Positions 21,868 through 29,143 of a stretch of DNA of 64,000 bases are shown in pieces; within the stretch, counting starts at the first letter, position 1; every line of letters begins with the position of its first letter. The notes beneath the pieces are model-generated. The model did not search any database, had not been told where the DNA came from, and saw only the letters and a program-made list of their open reading frames with translations. Source of the DNA: Streptomyces uncialis (GTDB taxonomy: Bacteria > Actinomycetota > Actinomycetes > Streptomycetales > Streptomycetaceae); NCBI RefSeq assembly GCF_001905345.1, contig NZ_LFBV01000003.1, positions 414,234 to 478,233 on the forward strand. Direction: 5' to 3'. The translations under genes and the position numbers were made by a program.

Positions 21868-22643
21868 CCATGGGTGCGTCATGGGCGGTGCTCACCGCCG
21901 AGCTCACCAAGATCCGTACGGTCCGGTCGACCCTGTGGACGTTCGTGCTGACGTTCCTCGTCTCCGTCGTCATCGGCCTGTCGCTCGGGCTGGCCGTGCG
22001 CGGCACCTTCGACGACCGGACCCCGCAGGAGCGGGCGAACTTCGACGCCGTGTACACCGGGTTCCAGGGGCTCACCTTCAGCCAGATCATCCTGCTGGTG
22101 TTCGGTGTGCTGGTGGTGAGCACCGAGTACACCAGCGGGACGATCCGTACCTCGCTGGCGGCGGTGCCGCGGCGCGGTCTCTTCTACGGCGCCAAGATCA
22201 CCGTCGGGACGCTGCTGGCGGCCGGGGTGGCCCTGGCCAGTGCCTTCATCACGTTCTTCGTCGCCCAGGCCGCGCTCGGTCCGCACAGCACCTCGTTCGA
22301 CGCCCCGGGTTCGGCGCGCGCCGTGTGGGGCGCGGCGCTCTACATGACGCTGATGTGCGCCTTCGCGATGGGCGCGGCCACGATGCTGCGCAGTTCGGTC
22401 CTCGCCCTGGCGCTCCTGGTGCCGCTGTTCTTCATCGTGTCGCCGATCCTGAACATCATCCCGGGGGTGGAGAAGGCCGCCCGGTACCTCCCGGACCAGG
22501 CGGGTGCCGTCCTGATGCGGGTCGTCGAGCGGGACGACATGACCACGGCGTACGGACCGGGCACCGCGGTGCTGGTCCTCGTGGCGTGGACGGTCGCGGC
22601 GGTGCTGGGCGGCTACGCGGTGCTGCGCAGACGCGACGCGTGA
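21864..22643 (+). CDS. ABC-2 type transporter permease
   Basis: A 259-residue membrane protein with about six hydrophobic segments. The N-terminal sequence AELTKIRTVRSTLWTF and the STEYTSGTIRTSLAAVPRR stretch are hallmarks of actinomycete ABC-2 permeases that work with DrrA-like ATPases. Its ATG overlaps the ATPase stop. It forms the membrane path of the exporter and converges on the Tat-secreted protein gene. Confidence 0.9.
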   Translation: MTMGASWAVLTAELTKIRTVRSTLWTFVLTFLVSVVIGLSLGLAVRGTFDDRTPQERANFDAVYTGFQGLTFSQIILLVFGVLVVSTEYTSGTIRTSLAAVPRRGLFYGAKITVGTLLAAGVALASAFITFFVAQAALGPHSTSFDAPGSARAVWGAALYMTLMCAFAMGAATMLRSSVLALALLVPLFFIVSPILNIIPGVEKAARYLPDQAGAVLMRVVERDDMTTAYGPGTAVLVLVAWTVAAVLGGYAVLRRRDA

Positions 22644-22654
22644 GCGCGGGGGTC

Positions 22655-22686
22655 GCCGGGGCGCCCGGGGTGTCCGGTGCCCCGGC
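22655..22686. terminator. Weak hairpin between convergent genes
   Basis: An 8-bp inverted repeat (gccggggc with gccccggc, 16-base loop) in the short gap between the ABC permease gene and the opposing Tat-signal protein gene. Position favours a terminator, but the stem is modest. Confidence 0.35.
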
Positions 22687-22695
22687 CGTGGGCGG

Positions 22696-23511
22696 TCAGG
22701 GGCGGTGGCCCGGCGGGTGCGGATGGCTGTCGAACGCCGTGTCCATCCGCGCGGGCGTCCGCCACCGCCACTGCCGGACGAGTCGCTGGGCGGTCCCGGT
22801 GGCCATGGGCGGGTTCACCAGATCCGGGTCCGGATACATCACCGACTGCACGGCCCATCCGAGGCCGATCAGCGGGTCGATCCGGTTCCACCGGCCGGGC
22901 GAGAGGCCGAGCAGGGTGTTCGCCCGGTTGACGGCGTGCCAGAGGTGCCAGGCGTGGGTCATCACGCCGTTCGCGCCGTACGGCATCAGATGGAGTTTGT
23001 TCCGGCCGGGCATCCGCGGGTCGTAGAGGGTGCCGTCGCCCATCCGGACGAAGGCCCAGGGCAGCAGGTGCTGGTGACGGCCGCCGTAGTGGTCGTCGAA
23101 CAGCTCCAGTTGGAGCCGGGACAGGACCGCGTAGGCGTCCTTGACCGGCGCCACCAGGGACAGGTAGTCGCCCGGGAAGCCGCCCTCGCGCCGGATCTGC
23201 TGGTACCGGGCGTGCAGTGCGAACAGACGTGATCCGTCGCCCGGGCCGCCGACGGACCTGTCGATGGCGGCGTAGGCGTCCCGGACCTCCTGGGTCGCCT
23301 CGAAGGCGAACCGGACCTCGTACTGCCACCAGAACTCGTTGGCCCGCCGGTCCCCGCGCATCCCGGGTACCGGCGGGAAGTCCCGGTCCTGGTGGGGACC
23401 GGGGAGCGCGGACGCGGCCCACCCCGTCCCCGCTCCCGTGATGCCGAGGCCGGCTGCGGCCGTGGTGGCCAGCCCGGTACCCAGTACGCGCCTGCGGCTG
23501 ATGTCAGGCAT
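22696..23511 (-). CDS. Tat-secreted protein of unknown function
   Basis: A 271-residue protein starting at ATG 23511 behind GAGAGGGG. The N-terminus DISRRRVLGTGLATTAAAGLG is a twin-arginine signal, so the folded protein is probably exported, with or without a cofactor. The mature part is rich in Trp, His, Tyr and Arg (HYGGRHQHLLPWAFVRM, THAWHLWHAVNRAN). I do not recognise the family; it does not show tyrosinase copper motifs. It is divergent from the lasso precursor gene, about 235 bases away, in a spacer that holds a ggccgatcggcc palindrome at 23566-23577. A link to lasso-peptide action or resistance is possible but unproven. Confidence 0.75.
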   Translation of the reverse strand: MPDISRRRVLGTGLATTAAAGLGITGAGTGWAASALPGPHQDRDFPPVPGMRGDRRANEFWWQYEVRFAFEATQEVRDAYAAIDRSVGGPGDGSRLFALHARYQQIRREGGFPGDYLSLVAPVKDAYAVLSRLQLELFDDHYGGRHQHLLPWAFVRMGDGTLYDPRMPGRNKLHLMPYGANGVMTHAWHLWHAVNRANTLLGLSPGRWNRIDPLIGLGWAVQSVMYPDPDLVNPPMATGTAQRLVRQWRWRTPARMDTAFDSHPHPPGHRP

Positions 23512-23745
23512 ACGGACCCCTCTCCCATGGGTGACTGGTGATGACCCGAGAGATTGCAGCACGGTGGCCGATCGGCCGGACAGTGTCCTGGGGGAATACG
23601 GGACCGGGACGGGACGGATGGCTCAGGAGACCGGGACGCGATGCCTCCTACCTTGAGGTTGTCCATCCGACGGGCCGCCTCCCGTCCCCGCGGACAGCGG
23701 GACGGGGAGCACGTCCGTACACCTTCGGACCGAGGAGAGTTGACG

Positions 23746-23877
23746 ATGATCGAGGACATCGAGATCTACGAGGCACCCACGCTGGTCGAGGTCGGGGACT
23801 TCACCGAGCTGACGCTCGGTACGCCCTGGGGCTGCCCGAACGACCTGGTCGGCTGGAACACGCCGTTCGCCTGCTGA
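23746..23877 (+). CDS. Class III-type lasso peptide precursor (BI-32169-like)
   Basis: A 43-residue precursor, ATG at 23746 behind GGAGAG. The leader (1-24) carries the full YxxPxLxxxGxFxxxT recognition pattern (Y8, P11, L13, G17, F19, T23), with the conserved Thr at position -2. The predicted core is GTPWGCPNDLVGWNTPFAC (25-43). Gly1 can form the macrolactam with Asp9, and Cys6 and Cys19 can bridge ring and tail. The known lasso peptide BI-32169, GLPWGCPSDIPGWNTPWAC, is a class III member with the same ring size and disulfide. The two cores differ at five positions (2, 8, 10, 11, 17). All processing genes follow immediately. Confidence 0.95.
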   Translation: MIEDIEIYEAPTLVEVGDFTELTLGTPWGCPNDLVGWNTPFAC

Positions 23878-23889
23878 TGTGACGGCGTC

Positions 23890-23932
23890 GGCGGCGGGGC
23901 GCGGGGCCTGTGCGGCCCTTCGCCCCGCCGCC
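23890..23932. terminator. Hairpin after the lasso precursor gene
   Basis: A perfect 12-bp inverted repeat (ggcggcggggcg and complement) with a 19-base loop, 13 bases after the precursor stop and before the cyclase gene. A partial terminator here would yield more precursor than enzyme mRNA, a common arrangement in RiPP operons. Confidence 0.55.
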
Positions 23933-24006
23933 ACCGGGTCCGCGGGCGTGCCGCGGCGGGCCCGGCCCTGATGTCCCCACGTCAGCGCTACTCCCGAGAA
24001 GGAACC

Positions 24007-25884
24007 ATGGACTTCCTGATCCTCCCGGACAGCGAGGACGCCGCCGCGCTCGCCCAGGTCGGGGCGCAGCCGGGCGGCTCCCGGGACCGGAACGAACGCC
24101 GGGACCCGCGGGTGGTGCGGCACGCCTCGGGACGGCCGTGGGTGGTCGGCCACTGGGACGAGGACGAGATCGTGACGGTGAGCGCGGGGGACCGCCGGAT
24201 CGTGCTGCTGGGCCGCGCCCGGCCCGCTCCGGGCACGCTGGAACGGCTGCTGGAGACGGCACGCTCGCTGCACGATGTGGACTCCCTGGCCCGTCGGCTA
24301 CCGGGAAGCTGTCATCTGACGGCCTCCTTCGAGGGCCGGGTACGGGCGCAGGGCACCTTGTCGACCGCCCGGCAGATCTTCCATACCCGGGTCTCCGGCG
24401 TCACGGTGGCCGCCGGTGATCCGGCCCGTCTCGCGGCGCTCGCCGGGCGGGGCGTCGACGAGGAATCGCTGGCGTTGCGGCTGCTGACCCCGGGGCCGCC
24501 GTGGCCGCTGAGCCTGCGGACGGTGTGGTCCGGTGTGGCGCAGTCGGCCCCCGGCCACTGGCTGGAGCTGACCCCCGGCGGTGAGTGCCGCGCCCACCGG
24601 TGGTGGAGTGTGCCGGAGCCCGTCGCCCCGCTGTCCCGGTCGGCCGGCACGGTGCGTTCCGCGTTGCGTGACGCGGTCGGGGCCCGGGCCCGGGCGGGCA
24701 CCGCCGTCAGCGCCGACCTCTCCGGCGGGATGGACTCCACCAGCCTGTGTTTCCTGGCCGCCGCCACCGGGGCGGAGCTGCACACCCATCACTGGCAGCC
24801 GCTGGACCTCGCGAACGACGACGCGCTGTGGTGGGAGCGGTCGGCCGCCGCGCTGCCGGACGCCCGCCACCGGTCCGTCCCGGCGGACCGCAGGCCGACG
24901 TGGTTCCAGACGCCGCCGGAGCACCACGCGGCGGGTGGCGGTCTGCTGGAAGGGCCGCTGGCGTGGCACCGCAACCACGCCCAGATGGAGTTCGTCGCGC
25001 GCGCCGCGGCGGGAGCCGGGGCACGGACGCATCTGATGGGGGTCGGCGGGGACGAGCTGTTCTCCCCCAGCCCCACGTATCTGTGGTCCATGGTGCGCGG
25101 ACATCCGCTGACCAGCCTGCCGGATCTGAACCGGATGCGGCTGCTGAACCGCTGGTGGCTCGGCCCCACGGTCCGCGGTCTCCTGGACTCCAGGCCCTTC
25201 GCCGCCTCGCTGCGGGCCGTCGCCGACGGTCTCACCGATCCCCTTCCGCACCCGCGGGAACCCTCGTTCGGCTGGGGCGGGGTGCCCAGGATGCCGCCGT
25301 GGGCCACCGGGGACGCCGTCGCGACCGTACGGCGTCTGCTGGGCGAGGCCGCCGACGCGCGGCCCGGGCCGATGCACCGGGACCGGCATCAGCACCAGGT
25401 GATCGAGGGGGCGCTGGTGAGCGGCAGCGCGCTGCGCCAGATGAATCTCGCCCTCGACGGCACCGGCGTCACGCTGGAGGCCCCTTTCCTGGACGATCGT
25501 GTGCTCGAAGCGGCGCTCATGGTGCGGACCGAGGACCGGGTCGCCCGGGGCCGGTACAAGCCGGTCCTGACCGCCGCGATGCGCGGGGTCGTCCCCGCCC
25601 AGTTGCTCGGCCGCCGCAGCAAGGGCGAGTTCAGCGCCGAGGCGTACGAGGGCCTGCTGCGCAACCGGCGGCTGCTGCTGGAGCGGTGCGACGATCTGGA
25701 GCTCGCCCGGCTGGGGCTGGTGGACGCCGGCGCGCTCCGTGCCGGGCTGCTGGGTCCGAAGCCCGAGACCCGGGATCTGACGCCGTTCGAGAACACCCTG
25801 TCCTGCGAGGCCTGGCTGCGCGGGCCGGTCCGCACCGCCCCCGCGGCGGCATTGACGGCACACCCGACAGGAGAGCCACGATGA
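24007..25884 (+). CDS. Lasso peptide macrolactam synthetase (asparagine synthetase-like)
   Basis: A 625-residue cyclase (LasC/McjC type), ATG at 24007 behind AGAAGGA. A degenerate glutamine amidotransferase-like half is followed by an ATP-pyrophosphatase half with the PP-loop SGGMDS at residues 239-244. By family knowledge it adenylates the Asp9 side-chain carboxylate of the core, which is then attacked by the freed Gly1 amine to close the nine-residue ring around the tail. Its stop overlaps the RRE protein start (ATGA). The length is within the usual range for the family. Confidence 0.94.
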   Translation: MDFLILPDSEDAAALAQVGAQPGGSRDRNERRDPRVVRHASGRPWVVGHWDEDEIVTVSAGDRRIVLLGRARPAPGTLERLLETARSLHDVDSLARRLPGSCHLTASFEGRVRAQGTLSTARQIFHTRVSGVTVAAGDPARLAALAGRGVDEESLALRLLTPGPPWPLSLRTVWSGVAQSAPGHWLELTPGGECRAHRWWSVPEPVAPLSRSAGTVRSALRDAVGARARAGTAVSADLSGGMDSTSLCFLAAATGAELHTHHWQPLDLANDDALWWERSAAALPDARHRSVPADRRPTWFQTPPEHHAAGGGLLEGPLAWHRNHAQMEFVARAAAGAGARTHLMGVGGDELFSPSPTYLWSMVRGHPLTSLPDLNRMRLLNRWWLGPTVRGLLDSRPFAASLRAVADGLTDPLPHPREPSFGWGGVPRMPPWATGDAVATVRRLLGEAADARPGPMHRDRHQHQVIEGALVSGSALRQMNLALDGTGVTLEAPFLDDRVLEAALMVRTEDRVARGRYKPVLTAAMRGVVPAQLLGRRSKGEFSAEAYEGLLRNRRLLLERCDDLELARLGLVDAGALRAGLLGPKPETRDLTPFENTLSCEAWLRGPVRTAPAAALTAHPTGEPR

Positions 25885-26141
25885 GTCTCACCCTGAGAAC
25901 GGATGTCACCGCCACCGACACCGGCGGCGGGATGGTCCTGCTGGACCAGCGCGGCGGACGCTACTGGCAGCTCAACCCGGCCGGGGCGACCGTACTGCGG
26001 CTGCTGCTGGACGGGCGGTCGCCGCAGGAGGTCGCGGAGCGGCTGGCCCGGGACAGCTCCGTGGCCGCCGAGCGGGCGCTGAGCGATGTGCGGACGCTGG
26101 TCGACGCGCTGAGCGAGGCCCGTCTGGTGGTGGCGTCATGA
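25881..26141 (+). CDS. PqqD-like RRE protein (lasso B1)
   Basis: An 86-residue protein of the PqqD/RiPP recognition element fold (GGGMVLLDQRGGRYWQLNPAGATVLRLLLDG...VAERLARD). It binds the leader through the YxxP...T motif and presents the precursor to the peptidase. In actinomycete lasso clusters the RRE and the protease are separate proteins, as here. Start and stop overlap both neighbours as ATGA, so cyclase, B1 and B2 are translated as a coupled set. Confidence 0.93.
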   Translation: MSLTLRTDVTATDTGGGMVLLDQRGGRYWQLNPAGATVLRLLLDGRSPQEVAERLARDSSVAAERALSDVRTLVDALSEARLVVAS

Positions 26142-26566
26142 CGATGCCCGTCGCCTCCGAGCTCTCGGTCCGGCTGTCCTGGCACCGGCACCTCACCGCG
26201 CGCGGCGCGGTCGTCGTGGCGCGTCCCTTGAGTCTGCTGCCGCCGCGCAGGCTGGGTCAGGTGCTGCGGTTCGCCCGGCGGGGCACCCGTCCGGCGACCA
26301 TCGCGCAGGCGCTCGGTGCCCGTCAGGCGGTGGTGACGGTCAGCGCCCGGTGCGCCGGGCAGGGCTGTCTCCAGCGGTCGATCGCGACGGTCCTGCTGTG
26401 CCGGTTGCGGGGGCGGTGGCCGGACTGGTGCACGGGTGTCCGTACCGAGCCGTTCCGGGCGCACGCCTGGGTGGAGGTGGGCGGCGCCGCGGTCGGGGAG
26501 GGCGACGACACGACCCTGTTCCACACGATGATGAGCGTCCGGCACCCGTCGGGCGAGCGGCCGTGA
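26138..26566 (+). CDS. Lasso peptide leader peptidase (transglutaminase-like, B2)
   Basis: A 142-residue protease with the transglutaminase-like fold. The catalytic Cys is probably Cys77 (AGQGCLQRSIATVLLCR) and the catalytic His is His109 (FRAHAWVEV); the third residue is less clear. It cuts the leader after Leu24 to free the Gly1 amine, using B1 as the substrate adaptor. It overlaps B1 by ATGA and the ABC ATPase gene by GTGA. Confidence 0.92.
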   Translation: MTMPVASELSVRLSWHRHLTARGAVVVARPLSLLPPRRLGQVLRFARRGTRPATIAQALGARQAVVTVSARCAGQGCLQRSIATVLLCRLRGRWPDWCTGVRTEPFRAHAWVEVGGAAVGEGDDTTLFHTMMSVRHPSGERP

Positions 26567-27546
26567 CGGGGGACGCGGGGACCCCCGCCGTGCACGCCGA
26601 GGGGCTGTGCAAGCTCTTCGGCGACCGGGAGGCCGTGACGGGGGTGGACCTCAGTGTGCGGGCGGGTGAGATCTTCGGTTTCCTGGGCCCGAACGGCGCG
26701 GGGAAGAGCACCACGATCAGCATGCTGTGCACCCTGCTGCGGCCGACCCTGGGGCATGCCGCCGTCGCCGGTCATGACGTGGTCCGCGAACCGGACGAGG
26801 TCCGTCGCCGTATCGGTCTGGTCTTCCAGGAGTCCACCGTGGACGGCGATCTGACCGCCGAGGACAATCTGAGGTTCCACGCGGAGCTCTTCGGGATGCC
26901 CCGGCGCGAGGCGCGCCGGACGATCGCCGCGATGCTCGACATGGTGGACCTCACCGAGCGCGCGGGTACCAGGGTGCGTACGTTCTCCGGTGGTATGAGG
27001 AGGCGGCTGGAGATCGTGCGGGGGCTGCTGCACTCGCCGCATGTGCTGTTCCTGGACGAGCCGACCACCGGACTCGATCCGCAGACCCGGGTGGCCATCT
27101 GGGAGCATCTGCACCGGATGCGCGACGAGCGCGGCACCACCCTCTTCCTGACGACACATCAGATGGAGGAGGCCGAGCACTGCGACCGGATCGCCATCAT
27201 CGACAACGGCGAGATCGTCGCCGAGGGTGCCACGGACGAGTTGAAGGCCGTGATCGGCGAGGATCTGATCACCCTGCGCACGGGGGACGACGACACGGCC
27301 GTGAAGGTGCTGCGGGAGCGTTTCCGGCTGGACGCGGCGGCCGGGCCCGGCGGGGTGCGGCTGCGGGCGGCGGACGGCGCGGCGTTCGTACCCACGCTGT
27401 GCGCCGAACTCACCGTGCCGGTGCACTCGGTGACCGTCGCACCGCCCACGCTGGACGATGTGTTCCTGCACTACACCGGCCGCACCATCCGGGAAGCGGA
27501 GACCGGACCGATGACGATGGCCGATCTGGTCGCCAGGAGGAGGTAG
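26563..27546 (+). CDS. ABC transporter ATP-binding protein of the lasso cluster
   Basis: A 327-residue DrrA-type ATPase starting at the GTG at 26563, which overlaps the peptidase stop. Walker A is GPNGAGKST, the signature is FSGGMRRRLEIVRGLL, Walker B is VLFLDEP and the switch is TTHQ; a C-terminal extension follows. With the next permease it probably exports the mature lasso peptide and gives self-protection. Many lasso clusters use a single fused exporter, but a two-protein DrrAB-like pair is also found. Confidence 0.9.
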   Translation: MTGDAGTPAVHAEGLCKLFGDREAVTGVDLSVRAGEIFGFLGPNGAGKSTTISMLCTLLRPTLGHAAVAGHDVVREPDEVRRRIGLVFQESTVDGDLTAEDNLRFHAELFGMPRREARRTIAAMLDMVDLTERAGTRVRTFSGGMRRRLEIVRGLLHSPHVLFLDEPTTGLDPQTRVAIWEHLHRMRDERGTTLFLTTHQMEEAEHCDRIAIIDNGEIVAEGATDELKAVIGEDLITLRTGDDDTAVKVLRERFRLDAAAGPGGVRLRAADGAAFVPTLCAELTVPVHSVTVAPPTLDDVFLHYTGRTIREAETGPMTMADLVARRR

Positions 27547-27549
27547 CCG

Positions 27550-28419
27550 ATGTCAGGTACGGAGGTCGCCCACGCCGGTGGGACACGGGTGGCACAGCCG
27601 CCGTCGCCGCCGGGCCCCCGCCGGCCCGGCCACCGGGATCTGCGGACGCTCAAGGTGATGTGGCAGCGCGAGATGATCCGCTTCCTGGGCAACCGGTTGC
27701 AGATCGGGATGGGGCTGCTGACACCGCTGATGTTCCTGCTGATCCTGGGCACCGGCCTGAACGAGGTGGGCGCGGGCGGCGGGAGCTATCAGGGATTCCT
27801 CTTCCCCGGTGTGCTGATGATGGCGTTGCAGGCGCCCGCGATCGCGGTCGGGGCGGCCATCGTGTGGGACCGTCAGACGGGGTTCCTGCGCCAGATGCTC
27901 GTCGCCCCGGTGCGCCGCGGGACGCTGCTCCTCGGCATCTGTCTGGGCGGCGCGACCACCGGTGCCGCGTATGCCGCGATGGTGCTCGCCACGGCCGGGA
28001 TCGTGGGCATCCCCTACCGTGCCGGGATGCTGCTCGTGCTGCTCGAACTGGCGCTGATCTCCTTCGCCTTCACAGCGATGGGGGTTTTGGCGGCGGTGTG
28101 CATCACACGGCCGCAGACGTTCCAGATCGCGGTGAGCCTGGCGATGATGCCGATGCTCTTCCTGTCCGGCGCGATGTTCCCGGCCAGCGGACTGCCCGGC
28201 TGGCTGGGCACCGCGGTGCTGCTCAATCCGCTGACCTACGGTGTCGACGCCGTACGCCGCACCCTCCCCGGGGACGGGGTCGTCGACTACGGCGGCCGGG
28301 CCGCGGGGCCCGAGCTGTGGGGCTGGGCCCCGCCGGTCGCGCTGGAGGTCGGTCTGATCGCGGTACTGGCCCTGCTGGCGGTCGCGGTGGCGGGTCGCCG
28401 TTTCACCCGCGCGGCGTGA
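27550..28419 (+). CDS. ABC-2 type permease of the lasso cluster
   Basis: A 289-residue DrrB-type permease with about six hydrophobic segments (MWQREMIRFLGNRLQIGMGLLTPLMFLLILG near the start; GLPGWLGTAVLLNPLTYGVDAVR near the end). An AGGAGG site precedes the ATG at 27550, just 3 bases after the ATPase stop. It forms the membrane path of the probable lasso exporter. Its last bases overlap an opposing NRPS remnant, suggesting that a rearrangement boundary lies here. Confidence 0.9.
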   Translation: MSGTEVAHAGGTRVAQPPSPPGPRRPGHRDLRTLKVMWQREMIRFLGNRLQIGMGLLTPLMFLLILGTGLNEVGAGGGSYQGFLFPGVLMMALQAPAIAVGAAIVWDRQTGFLRQMLVAPVRRGTLLLGICLGGATTGAAYAAMVLATAGIVGIPYRAGMLLVLLELALISFAFTAMGVLAAVCITRPQTFQIAVSLAMMPMLFLSGAMFPASGLPGWLGTAVLLNPLTYGVDAVRRTLPGDGVVDYGGRAAGPELWGWAPPVALEVGLIAVLALLAVAVAGRRFTRAA

Positions 28420-28595
28420 CCGGACGGCGCGCCGCGCGCCGTCCTTCGAGGGCCGTGGTGACGGCCTGCCGGTCGATCTTCCCGTTGGCGTTCAGGGGAA
28501 GTTCCTCCACCACGGAGGTGACGCGCGGGACCATGTACGCCGGGAGCCGGGAGCCGGGAGTCGCGCTTCGAGCGCCGTCCCGTGCTCGTCCCTCC
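28403..28595 (-). pseudogene. Remnant of an NRPS adenylation domain (C-terminal end, frameshifted)
   Basis: Read on the minus strand, the last 47 codons before the stop encode the canonical C-terminal end of an adenylation domain, LPAYMVPR ... ELPLNANGKIDR (A10 core motif with the catalytic Lys). Upstream the match stops. In another frame just beyond it reads TALEARLPA, which would join naturally to the motif. A 7-bp unit, ccgggag on the plus strand, occurs three times at 28540-28560; two extra copies (14 bases) explain the frame break. The rest of the domain is gone. The upstream extent is approximate. Confidence 0.75.
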
Positions 28596-28653
28596 TGGCC
28601 GGTCGGCTGCCGGTGTCCCGTCGGGGGCACCCGGCGGGCGGGATACGCGCGGG

Positions 28654-28986
28654 TCAGCCGGCTCCGCAGACCACGTATCCGTGGGGGGTGAGCACGACCG
28701 AGAGTTCCTGGCGGTCGTGGGGCTCGCCGCCCGACAGCTCCACCGTGATGTGGCTGTAGAAGGGCCTCAGTCCGAGCGTGGCGAAGTACCGGTCGGTCTC
28801 CAGCGTCAGCCGGGAGAAGCCGTCGATCTCCCCCGGGCTCACCGCGCACCCGGACCGTCCGTCCTCGCCCGTGATGCCCTTCCAGATCCGCCGCCAGCCG
28901 TCCAGACCGAACTGTTCGAGCCGGACCGACAGACCGTCGGCGGGCTGTCCGTTGGTCCCGTCCATGACGGACACCACAAGCTTCAC
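28654..28986 (-). CDS. Transthyretin/5-hydroxyisourate hydrolase-like protein, apparently non-catalytic
   Basis: A 110-residue protein starting at GTG 28986 with an AAGGAAGAGGG site. The order of elements matches the transthyretin-like family: VMDGTNGQPADGLSVRLEQ, GEDGRSG, LETDRYFATLGLRPFYSHITVELS, and a C-terminal TPHGYVVCGAG. True hydroxyisourate hydrolases have a catalytic His in the first strand and end near YRGS. Here the His position reads Val and the end is altered, so the known reaction is unlikely. It stands between the lasso genes and the SARP gene. A structural or binding role in the hybrid pathway is possible. Confidence 0.65.
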   Translation of the reverse strand: MKLVVSVMDGTNGQPADGLSVRLEQFGLDGWRRIWKGITGEDGRSGCAVSPGEIDGFSRLTLETDRYFATLGLRPFYSHITVELSGGEPHDRQELSVVLTPHGYVVCGAG

Positions 28987-29143
28987 GCCGCGTCGCCCTC
29001 TTCCTTGGGGTCGTGTGTCACCGCGTGGTGCCGTCCGCACCGGGCACACACCGTCCCCCCTCGCGCTACCAGGTCGCTACCGCTCACCTTTCACCGTGGC
29101 CGGCGCGGCTCGCGGGCGCAGCGCGGATCACCCTTCACGGCGG

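Noticed and set aside
22696..23511. Tyrosinase or other copper oxidase identity for the Tat-signal protein
   Set aside because: His residues are numerous but not arranged in type-3 copper motifs; family left unassigned.
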